NCBI GenBank assembly: GCA_051881355.1
Contig: JBJEPS010000020.1
Location: forward strand, 1 to 64,000
Reading direction: 5' to 3'
From: Fimenecus sp051881355
GTDB taxonomy: Bacteria; Bacillota; Clostridia; Oscillospirales; Acutalibacteraceae
DNA length: 64,000 bases
Below are positions 43,029 through 50,307 of the stretch, piece after piece. Under the pieces are notes generated by a model, which worked only from the letters and a program-made list of their open reading frames with translations, searched no databases and was not told the origin of the DNA. Numbering within the stretch: the stretch's first letter is position 1; every line of letters begins with the position of its first letter. The position numbers and the translations under genes are program-made.

Positions 43029-44816
43029 ATGCTGACCATTCAAAACGGGCAATTTTGTGAGGACGGGAAACCGTTTTCGATTTATTCGGGGGCAATGCAT
43101 TATTTCCGCATTCCCCGCGTGCATTGGGAGGACAGACTGCAAAAACTCAAAGCGGCAGGCTTTAACACGGTGGAAACCTATGTCTGCTGGAATTTGCACG
43201 AGCCGCGTCCCGGCGAGTTTGATTTTTCGGGTATGCTCGATATTGCCGAATATTTACGTATTGCGCAAAAGGTGGGCTTGTACGCGATTGTGCGCCCCGG
43301 TCCGTACATTTGCGCCGAATGGGATTTCGGCGGCTTCCCCGCGTGGCTGTTAAAGGACAAAAATATGCGGCTTCGCTGTAACTACGAGCCGTACCTTGCG
43401 TGTGTCCGCCGCTATTACAACGCGCTCGGTGAGCAGATTAACAGTCTTTTAGAGAAAAACGGCGGCAACATTATTGCCATGCAGGTTGAAAACGAATACG
43501 GCAGTTACGGCAACGACAAGCAATATTTGCAGGCGATTCGCAAAATTATGGGCGAAGCGGGTATGGATTCGTTCCTGTTTACTTCCGACGGTGACTGCAA
43601 CTGGATGCTGTCGGGCGGCGGGCTTCCCGATGTGTTCAAGGTGATGAACTTCGGCTCGCGCACGAAAACGCTGTTAAAGAAATTGGACAACTACCAAACC
43701 GATATGCCGTATATGTGCGGCGAATTTTGGGACGGTTGGTTTGACCATTGGGGCGGTATTCACCACACCCGCCCGAGCATTCAAATTGAAAAGGAAATCA
43801 AGGATTTCCTCGATATGGACGCAAGCTTTAATATGTATATGTTCCACGGCGGTACAAACTTCGGCTTTACTGCGGGCGCGAATTGCACAAACGGGCACTA
43901 CACGCCGACCGTCACCAGTTACGATTACAGCGCGCCGTTAACCGAATGGGGCGCATACACCCCAACCTATCACGCCGTGCGCAAACTCCTTTTGGAAAAA
44001 CAGGGCTTGGAGGCAGGCGTTTTGCCGCCCGAGCCGAAATTGCAATTTGTCGGCACGGTCGAACTCACCCAGTCGGCGGGGTTGTTTGACAATCTCGAAA
44101 ACATCGGCACAAAGCAGTACAGCCCCACGCCCGAAAGTATGGAACAATTTGACCAAAACTTCGGCTACATTCTGTACTCTACCACCGTCAAGGGCAAATA
44201 TGAATCGCTGACGCTCTCTGTGGAGGGTGTGCATGACAACGCCTATCTGTTTGTGGACGGGGAACTGAAAAAGACCTATTATCGCAATCAAAACCCGAAA
44301 ATGAAAGACGGCGACGGCTTTACATACCGCTTGGGCAGTATCAAAGGCGAAACAAAAATCGAAATCCTCGTGGACGCAATGGGACGCGTCAACTACGGCA
44401 AATATTTGTATGACCGCAAAGGTATTGCCCGCGTGATGCTCGGCAATCAGGTGGTGTTTGACTGGCAAATTACCACCCTGCCGCTGGACAACATCGACAA
44501 AGTGCAATACGGCACGGCGGGCAACCAATTCCCGCGTTTTTACAAAGGCACTTTCAAAGCCGCCACGGACGCAGACTGCTTTGTGGATATGACGGGCTTC
44601 AAAAAGGGCTGTGTATTCGTGAACGGCTTTAATTTGGGTCGCTATTGGGCGGCAGGTCCGCAGGCAACACTGTATCTGCCGCAGGATGTGCTCAAAGAGG
44701 AAAATGAAATCATCATTTTTGAGCAAGAGGGTACAGACCGACAGACCGTGGAAATCACCGACACCCCGAAATTAAGCCAAATGAAAAAGCGCAGTTTGTG
44801 TTTTTGGAAAAAGTAA
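43029..44816 (+). CDS. Beta-galactosidase, GH35, cytoplasmic
   Basis: 595 residues, the length of short bacterial GH35 enzymes. The acid/base is Glu156 in QVENEYGSYG and the nucleophile Glu232 in MCGEFWDGWF. Other GH35 signatures are FRIPRVHWEDRLQKLKAAG and RPGPYICAEWDFGG. The C-terminal ~250 residues form jelly-roll domains. It removes terminal galactose from oligosaccharides, probably beta-1,3 linkages. There is no signal peptide. The start follows AAAGGAGAAG. Co-transcribed with the carboxypeptidase and the sialidase-fold gene. Confidence 0.92.
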   Translation: MLTIQNGQFCEDGKPFSIYSGAMHYFRIPRVHWEDRLQKLKAAGFNTVETYVCWNLHEPRPGEFDFSGMLDIAEYLRIAQKVGLYAIVRPGPYICAEWDFGGFPAWLLKDKNMRLRCNYEPYLACVRRYYNALGEQINSLLEKNGGNIIAMQVENEYGSYGNDKQYLQAIRKIMGEAGMDSFLFTSDGDCNWMLSGGGLPDVFKVMNFGSRTKTLLKKLDNYQTDMPYMCGEFWDGWFDHWGGIHHTRPSIQIEKEIKDFLDMDASFNMYMFHGGTNFGFTAGANCTNGHYTPTVTSYDYSAPLTEWGAYTPTYHAVRKLLLEKQGLEAGVLPPEPKLQFVGTVELTQSAGLFDNLENIGTKQYSPTPESMEQFDQNFGYILYSTTVKGKYESLTLSVEGVHDNAYLFVDGELKKTYYRNQNPKMKDGDGFTYRLGSIKGETKIEILVDAMGRVNYGKYLYDRKGIARVMLGNQVVFDWQITTLPLDNIDKVQYGTAGNQFPRFYKGTFKAATDADCFVDMTGFKKGCVFVNGFNLGRYWAAGPQATLYLPQDVLKEENEIIIFEQEGTDRQTVEITDTPKLSQMKKRSLCFWKK

Positions 44817-44840
44817 AATCTGCATTTTACGGAGGGCATT

Positions 44841-46142
44841 ATGTGGTTTCAAAACAAATATCAAACCCCCGGTAAGGATTATACCATTCCGCAAATTGAT
44901 TTAAGCGTGCCGCCTGAAAATTTGGACGAAAGCTTACGCTACCTGTTTACCCCGTCCACGGTGGACGAGGGGCAGGGCTATTTGGGGCATCCCGATTCGG
45001 TGTTGCTTAAAAACGGCGATATTCTGACCTTTTTCCCCGAGGGGCACGGCAAGGGCAGAACGCTGTCGCGCATCAGCCACGACGGCGGCAAAACCTATCC
45101 CGATACGGTTGAAAATCCGCCGAAAAGCTGGGAAACCTCACTTGAAACCCCGACAGTGTATCGTTTGGAATTTACCGAACGAGACTGGACGGACAAGTTA
45201 ATCCTCATCTGCGGCAATCCGAAATGGCAGGGCGTGCCCACGCCGGGCGGCTTTAATGTGTCGCTTTCGTCGGACGAGGGGAAAACTTGGAGCGAATACG
45301 AACGATTTTATGATTATGACAACAAAGTCTTTTCCTGCACGCCGATTGTGCCGATGAGTTCTTTAACCAAGCTCAAAGAAAACGGGAAATTCGTCGACAA
45401 ATGGATGGGGCTGTTCCACGAATGTGTGCCGGGCAGACGGTTTGTCAACTACAAAACGATTTTGACCTTTGACGATGCGGGCAATATGCATTGGTCCAAG
45501 CCCGAACGATATTTCAAAGCCTACCGCGGAATGGAGAAAAACTCCAATATGTGCGAGGTTGAGTGCGTGCGCTCGGACGGCGGCACGGGCGACGAGTTGA
45601 TGCTCATTACGAGAAGCAACACGAAAAAAATCAACTCTTTGTTGAGCTTTTCCCGCGATGAGGGCAAAACGTGGTCCAAACCCGTCGAAGCGCCCGCCGC
45701 GCTCAACGGCGAACGCCACCACGCGGAGTGGCTTCCCGACGGACGGCTGTTTATCACCTTCCGTTCCATTGAGCGCGACGCGCAGAAGCTCGCCAAAAAT
45801 TACGAGAAAAAGACGATGCATTGGTATTCCGAGGGCTGGATTGCGTGGGTCGGTACTTACGATGACCTGAAAAACGGCAAAGAGGGGCAGTATCGCCTGA
45901 AAATCGCGCACACCTATTTGAACAATCAAACCGCGCCGTGCATTACCGCCAACGCAGACACGGGCTATTGCGGCAATGTGGTGCTCCCTGACGGCACGGT
46001 TGTCACTTCGTCTTACGGCATATTCTCAACCGAGCAGAAAGAAAGCGGCACCTATGCGACCGACAAGGGCAAACAGGTGCGCAAAACCTATATTATTTCC
46101 AAACGCATTCGTTTGGAGGACGCGGAAAAATTGCTGAAATAA
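44841..46142 (+). CDS. Sialidase-fold (BNR repeat) protein, cytoplasmic
   Basis: 433 residues with Asp-box motifs of a six-bladed beta-propeller: SHDGGKTY, SSDEGKTW and SRDEGKTW. The GHPDSVLLKNGDILTFFPEG start and the propeller layout suit the BNR_2 exo-alpha-sialidase-like group. The FRIP arginine motif of classic GH33 sialidases is not obvious, so activity on sialic acid is uncertain; it may instead act on another sugar. No signal peptide. GGAGGG is 7 nt upstream, and the gap to GH35 is 24 nt, so the two probably act on the same imported glycan. Confidence 0.75.
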   Translation: MWFQNKYQTPGKDYTIPQIDLSVPPENLDESLRYLFTPSTVDEGQGYLGHPDSVLLKNGDILTFFPEGHGKGRTLSRISHDGGKTYPDTVENPPKSWETSLETPTVYRLEFTERDWTDKLILICGNPKWQGVPTPGGFNVSLSSDEGKTWSEYERFYDYDNKVFSCTPIVPMSSLTKLKENGKFVDKWMGLFHECVPGRRFVNYKTILTFDDAGNMHWSKPERYFKAYRGMEKNSNMCEVECVRSDGGTGDELMLITRSNTKKINSLLSFSRDEGKTWSKPVEAPAALNGERHHAEWLPDGRLFITFRSIERDAQKLAKNYEKKTMHWYSEGWIAWVGTYDDLKNGKEGQYRLKIAHTYLNNQTAPCITANADTGYCGNVVLPDGTVVTSSYGIFSTEQKESGTYATDKGKQVRKTYIISKRIRLEDAEKLLK

Positions 46143-46159
46143 TCTGTGAGAGGGGAAAT

Positions 46160-46486
46160 ATGGACAAGGCAAAAAAACGCCTGTCCGCAGGCAGAATTTG
46201 CGGAATTTTCCTCGGCGCGGTGATTTTTATTTTATTTACGCCGCTTGTCTCGTTCGTGCTGAACAGCGGGTCGGTTTTCGGTATGGCAGTCGGCATTTTG
46301 ATTGTGCTTTGCGCCGTGTTTTCCCCGAAAATCAAAGGCTTTTTGCAAACCTGCCGACCGTCCGTACGCACCGAACAGTACTTCTGCGGGTTTTCGCAAT
46401 TTGTTGAAACAGCAAGCCGAAGTCGGCGATTATCTAAATTCGTATACAGATACACAGGTGCAAAAATGGTTTTTCTCTTATTGTGA
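46160..46486 (+). pseudogene. Remnant: N-terminal membrane segment of a YdcF-like (DUF218) protein
   Basis: A 108-codon frame with two hydrophobic helices (GIFLGAVIFILFTPLVSFVL and SGSVFGMAVGILIVLCAVF), then FSPKIKGFLQ. This helix pair with an N-S-G-S-V-F-G turn resembles the start of membrane YdcF/DUF218 proteins, whose catalytic domain is absent. The frame after codon ~70 looks like out-of-frame sequence and overlaps the next remnant. AGGGGA precedes the ATG, so it may still be translated. Confidence 0.45.
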
Positions 46487-46610
46487 ATTGCAGGCGAAAA
46501 TCAGCGCGGCAGAGCAGGAAGAATTGTTTGCATATGCATTTCGTCTCGGTGCGCGTATGTATCGGGAGACCTTTGCACCGCGCGACGGCGTTTTGCAAGA
46601 GGATTTTTAA
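46401..46610 (+). pseudogene. Remnant: C-terminal part of a small DUF6809-like protein
   Basis: In another frame, 69 codons from TTG 46401 read LLKQQAEVGDYLNSYTD... to LFAYAFRLGARMYRETF. The helical pattern and the final FRLGAR-M-x-x-E motif resemble the end of DUF6809-type proteins common in Clostridia, but the usual start is missing and there is no good ribosome site. With the preceding remnant it suggests a deletion that joined two genes. Function is unlikely. Confidence 0.4.
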
Positions 46611-46649
46611 TGTAAGGTTGTTTTGCAAAAGGACAGCACAATACAGAAA

Positions 46650-46738
46650 TGTCATTCTAAACGAAGTGAAGAATCGCAAACAGAACAAAGTAAAGAATGG
46701 AGAATCCGAGATTCTTCGCCTGACGACTCAGAATGACA
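46650..46738. repeat. Short inverted-repeat element (TGTCATTCTAAACGAAG type), copy 2
   Basis: The left end TGTCATTCTAAACGAAGTGA (46650 on, continuing AGAATC) and right end GATTCTTCGCCTGACGACTC (46710 on, continuing AGAATGACA) match the element at 20832-20924, with a different middle part. It directly follows the gene remnants. Confidence 0.7.
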
Positions 46739-46813
46739 ATCGGGCAGGCACATAAGCCCTGTCCCTACGATTGGATATATAAATTCAAATTTATTTTGGT
46801 GCTTACCGATACA

Positions 46814-46844
46814 ACAAACACCCCCGACCTTAAATCAGGGGTGT
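46814..46844 (-). terminator. Terminator of glycogen phosphorylase gene
   Basis: AACACCCCCGAC...AGGGGTGTT hairpin located about 20 nt beyond the stop codon of the minus-strand gene; usable in both directions. Confidence 0.7.
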
Positions 46845-46861
46845 TGCTTTGCCGTACTTGC

Positions 46862-49420
46862 TTATTTCTTTTTCTTGGCAGGTGATTTTTTCGCGGGCTC
46901 TGCTTTCGCGGGCACCGCCGTTTTCTCCGCTTCTTTTTTTGCGGGGACTGCCTGTTTTTCGGCTTTCGGTGCGACGGGCTTCTTCGGAGCTTTCGGGGCG
47001 TCTGCACCGGCTACGAATGCCGATTTGGTGTGCCAAATGTCGCGCGCATAATCGTTAATCGCACGGTCGGCGGCAAATCTGCCTGCGCCTGAAATGTTCA
47101 TCAGCGACATTCTGTTCCATTTTTCACGGTCGGCAAAGGTTTCTACCGCTTGATGCTGTGCACGGCGGTAATCGGCAAAGTCCGCCAAAACCATATACGG
47201 GTCGTGATTTAAAATCGTGCCGCCGATTTCGGGGAACTGTTTGCCTGCAATGCCGCAACGGTTGATGAAATCAATCGTGTTGTGCAATTCGGCGTTGTTG
47301 TTGTAATAATTCTGCGGATTGTAACCGCGACGTTTCATTTCCTCGACCTCGGGGGTGGACATACCGAAAATGAAAATGTTATCATCGCCTACCGCGTCAT
47401 AGATTTCCACATTCGCACCGTCCATTGTGCCCAAGGTGACTGCGCCGTTAATCATCAACTTCATATTGCCCGTGCCGCTCGCCTCGGTGCCTGCAAGCGA
47501 AATCTGCTCGGAAATATCGGCGGCGGGCATCAGATTTTCCGCCATGGTGACATTGTAGTCCTCACAGTACACGACTTTCAATCTGCCACGCACATCGGGG
47601 TCATTGTTAATCATATCCCCGAGCGCGCAAATGAAAGCGATAATCTTTTTCGCCATAAAGTAGCCCGAAGCCGCCTTTGCGCCGAAAATATAGGTGTGCG
47701 GCGCGTAATCCGCATTCGGATTTTCCTTAATGGCAAGGTATTCGGTCAAAATGTTTAAGGCGTTCAGGTGCTGGCGCTTGTACTCGTGTAAACGCTTGAC
47801 CTGTACATCGAAAATCGAGGTCGGGTCTAATTTTACGCCTGTATTCTTATATACCTGCTCAGCGAAACGCTCTTTGTTGTGGGTTTTGATGCGTTCAAGC
47901 TCCGCCAAAACGGTTTTATCATCTTTGTAATCGCGCAGTTTCAACAGTTCGTCGGCGCGATACACAAATCCGTCGCCGATAAGTTCTTTCAAGAGCTTAT
48001 CCAGCTCGGGATTGGATTGGCACAGCCAGCGGCGGTGTGCAATGCCGTTGGTGACGTTTTTGAATTTGTTGGGGGTTAAGGTATAGAAATCGTGGAACAC
48101 GGTGTCTTTGAGGATTTCACTGTGCAGTGCCGAAACGCCGTTGACGGAATGCGAGGACGCCACGCAGAGGTTTGCCATACGCACGACGCCGTTCGACATA
48201 ATCGCCATACGCTCCACTTGGTCGGCGTTGTTGGTTGCCTGCCACACATAGTTGCGGAACCGGTTGTCGATTTCTTTGGTGATTTGCCAAATACGCGGCA
48301 TTAAGCGTTTATACAAATCCTCAGGCCAGCATTCCAGCGCCTCTTTCATCACGGTGTGGTTGGTGTACGCCACAGCGTTTGTTACAATGTTCCACGCATC
48401 GTCCCAGCCGTAGCCGCATTCATCAAGCAAAATCCGCATCAGTTCGGGGACTGCCAAAGTCGGGTGGGTATCGTTCAAATGAATTGCAACCTTTTCGGCG
48501 AAGTTATCCATTGTGCCGAACACGCGCAGATGACGGTGCACAATGTCCTGAATGGACGCGGACACCAAGAAATACTGCTGGCGAAGGCGCAAAGATTTGC
48601 CCTCGGGGTGATTGTCGGCGGGGTAGAGAACTTTGGAAATGACCTCTGCCATTGCGTTTTGCTCCATCGCGCGCATATAGTCGCCCTGGTTAAAGAGGGA
48701 CATATCAAGCGCCGGTGCTTTCGCCTGCCACAAACGCAAAACGGAAATGCCCTTGCCGTCTTTCCCCGAAACATACATATCGTAAGGCACCGCCTGTACG
48801 GGCTTATAGTTGACGAGTTCAACATGGTGGAACTGATTGTCCCAAGAATCCATCACATCGCCCTCAAAACGGACTTCAATCGCGCTTTCCTCGTGCGGCA
48901 CAAGCCAAACCTCGCCGCCGGGCAACCAAAAGTCGGGCAACTCCGTCTGCCAGCCGTCCACGAGCTTTTGCTTGAAAATGCCTGCTTCATACAAAATCGA
49001 ATAGCCGCGTGCGGGGTAGCCTTGTGTGGCAAGACCGTCCAAATAGCACGCCGCCAAGCGACCCAAGCCGCCGTTACCAAGCCCTGCGTCGGGCTCGCAT
49101 TCATACAAATTTTCGAGCTTTACGCCATAATCGGACAGCACGCTGTCAAACACCTCGGTCAAATTGAGGTTGTAGAGGTTGTTTTTGAGCGAACGACCCA
49201 TTAAAAATTCCATGCAAAGGTAATAGACTTTTTTGGTGCCCGCCTTTGCGGCTTCTTCGGAAAATTCCGCTCTGCCTGCGCTCATCATATCGCGGACAAT
49301 CAGTGCGATTGCCTTATAATACTGCTCGTCGGTAGCCTCCTCGGGCGTGACACCCATAAAGTGCGAAAGCTTTGCCGTCAGCAACTCTTTTGCTTTCTTT
49401 TTCGATAATGCGTAATTCAT
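46862..49420 (-). CDS. glgP: Glycogen/starch phosphorylase with Lys/Ala/Pro-rich C-terminal tail
   Basis: 852 residues. It cleaves alpha-1,4-glucan with phosphate to glucose-1-P, which the phosphoglucomutase can use. The PLP-binding lysine is Lys654 in EASGTGNMKLMINGAV; N-terminal YLCMEFLMGRSLKNNL and EPDAGLGNGGLGRLAACYLD are conserved. The enzyme proper ends around residue 800. The remaining ~50 residues are an unusual low-complexity tail (APKAPKKPVAPK, KSPAKKKK) that is strongly basic. The start at 49420 follows TGGAGGA. It is monocistronic, with its own promoter and terminator. Confidence 0.95.
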   Translation of the reverse strand: MNYALSKKKAKELLTAKLSHFMGVTPEEATDEQYYKAIALIVRDMMSAGRAEFSEEAAKAGTKKVYYLCMEFLMGRSLKNNLYNLNLTEVFDSVLSDYGVKLENLYECEPDAGLGNGGLGRLAACYLDGLATQGYPARGYSILYEAGIFKQKLVDGWQTELPDFWLPGGEVWLVPHEESAIEVRFEGDVMDSWDNQFHHVELVNYKPVQAVPYDMYVSGKDGKGISVLRLWQAKAPALDMSLFNQGDYMRAMEQNAMAEVISKVLYPADNHPEGKSLRLRQQYFLVSASIQDIVHRHLRVFGTMDNFAEKVAIHLNDTHPTLAVPELMRILLDECGYGWDDAWNIVTNAVAYTNHTVMKEALECWPEDLYKRLMPRIWQITKEIDNRFRNYVWQATNNADQVERMAIMSNGVVRMANLCVASSHSVNGVSALHSEILKDTVFHDFYTLTPNKFKNVTNGIAHRRWLCQSNPELDKLLKELIGDGFVYRADELLKLRDYKDDKTVLAELERIKTHNKERFAEQVYKNTGVKLDPTSIFDVQVKRLHEYKRQHLNALNILTEYLAIKENPNADYAPHTYIFGAKAASGYFMAKKIIAFICALGDMINNDPDVRGRLKVVYCEDYNVTMAENLMPAADISEQISLAGTEASGTGNMKLMINGAVTLGTMDGANVEIYDAVGDDNIFIFGMSTPEVEEMKRRGYNPQNYYNNNAELHNTIDFINRCGIAGKQFPEIGGTILNHDPYMVLADFADYRRAQHQAVETFADREKWNRMSLMNISGAGRFAADRAINDYARDIWHTKSAFVAGADAPKAPKKPVAPKAEKQAVPAKKEAEKTAVPAKAEPAKKSPAKKKK

Positions 49421-49474
49421 ACAAATCCTCCAAAAAAATTGGAATAAAAACCAATTTTTCAAAATTCTTTGTAT

Positions 49475-49503
49475 ATAATATACTAAAATATTGAAAATAG
49501 CAA
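49475..49503 (-). promoter_or_regulatory. Promoter of glgP
   Basis: On the minus strand TTGCTA (49503-49498) and TATTAT (49480-49475) with a 17-nt spacer, 55-80 nt upstream of the start codon. Confidence 0.55.
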
Positions 49504-49591
49504 CCATAAAGAGAAAATTCCTTGTATTTCGGCAATATGCCCAAAAGTCGCGGTTGCGCGACGGCAAATCGTAGATTTACTTTGTAGATAA

Positions 49592-49654
49592 TCTTTCCCC
49601 CAATCCTCTCGATTGGAAATGTGTACTCGTAGGTGGCGTCGACTCGGCGCCCCG
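49592..49654. repeat. Dispersed repeat: TCTTTCCC/CTCTCGATTGGAAAT unit plus GTAGG palindrome
   Basis: The 29-nt stretch 49592-49620 nearly repeats 37881-37908. Each copy is followed about 10 nt later by a GTAGG-type palindrome, here GTAGGTGGCGTCGACTCGGC (49629-49648, then GCCCCG), whose arms match the one at 38006-38030. Confidence 0.65.
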
Positions 49655-49711
49655 TGAGAGGGCGGATATATTCGGTACGGCGCTTACGCGCCTGTATTAG
49701 AAAAGTTTCCC

Positions 49712-49740
49712 TTGACAAATTAAAATGGGCATTATATAAT
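49712..49740 (+). promoter_or_regulatory. Strong promoter of rpsO-pnp
   Basis: Perfect TTGACA (49712-49717) and TATAAT (49735-49740) with a 17-nt spacer. The transcript should begin near 49747, leaving about 110 nt of leader that could hold an S15-binding structure; I could not identify one with confidence. Confidence 0.85.
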
Positions 49741-49857
49741 ACATAGGCTGATTCGGTATGCACGGATTTTGGCATAAACCCGATAGAAAGACATTGGGTA
49801 TTCACCTGACCTTCTTCTGTGCTGCGCGACAGGCAAATTTTAAAAGAGGTGAAAAAG

Positions 49858-50121
49858 ATGACCAAAGAAGAAAAACAGGCAATTATCGCAGAATACGCGA
49901 CACATGAGGGCGACACCGGTTCGCCTGAGGTTCAGGTAGCGGTGCTTACCAAGCGCATCAACGACTTGACCGAGCATTTGAAAACCCACAAGAAAGACCA
50001 CCATTCCAGACGCGGCCTTTTGATGATGGTCGGTCACAGACGCAACCTGCTTGCGTATTTGCAGAAAACCGATATTGAAAGATACCGTTCTCTGATTCAG
50101 AGACTCGGCATCCGTAAATAA
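49858..50121 (+). CDS. rpsO: 30S ribosomal protein S15
   Basis: 87 residues; EYATHEGDTGSPEVQVAVLT and the C-terminal KTDIERYRSLIQRLGIRK are diagnostic. It organises the 16S central domain. ATG 49858 has AGAGGTG upstream. The rpsO-pnp order is the common bacterial arrangement, where pnp is often post-transcriptionally autocontrolled. Confidence 0.97.
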   Translation: MTKEEKQAIIAEYATHEGDTGSPEVQVAVLTKRINDLTEHLKTHKKDHHSRRGLLMMVGHRRNLLAYLQKTDIERYRSLIQRLGIRK

Positions 50122-50132
50122 TTTGGGAATTG

Positions 50133-50173
50133 AGGCAAGCGGCTTTCGGGCTGCTTGCCTTGAATTGCTTTTT
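50133..50173 (+). terminator. Hairpin between rpsO and pnp (partial terminator or processing site)
   Basis: AGGCAAGC (50133-50140) pairs with GCTTGCCT (50153-50160), with TTTTT some 8 nt later. It could terminate part of the transcripts after rpsO or be an RNase III site. Confidence 0.55.
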
Positions 50174-50307
50174 AGAACACGAATTCGACGGGGCTTTTTC
50201 GGTCGTTTTAGCGGTAAATGGAGCTTTTCGCCGTGCGCGGACGGTTGCATTTATTGCTAAAAACCGGCTTTGCCTCGCGGAAATATTAAAGAAAAAGAGG
50301 TAAAAGT

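Noticed and set aside
48356..49204. 282-codon + strand frame opposite glgP
   Set aside because: Mirror frame of a GC-rich real gene; its stop-free length follows from the codon bias of glgP and no family is recognisable.
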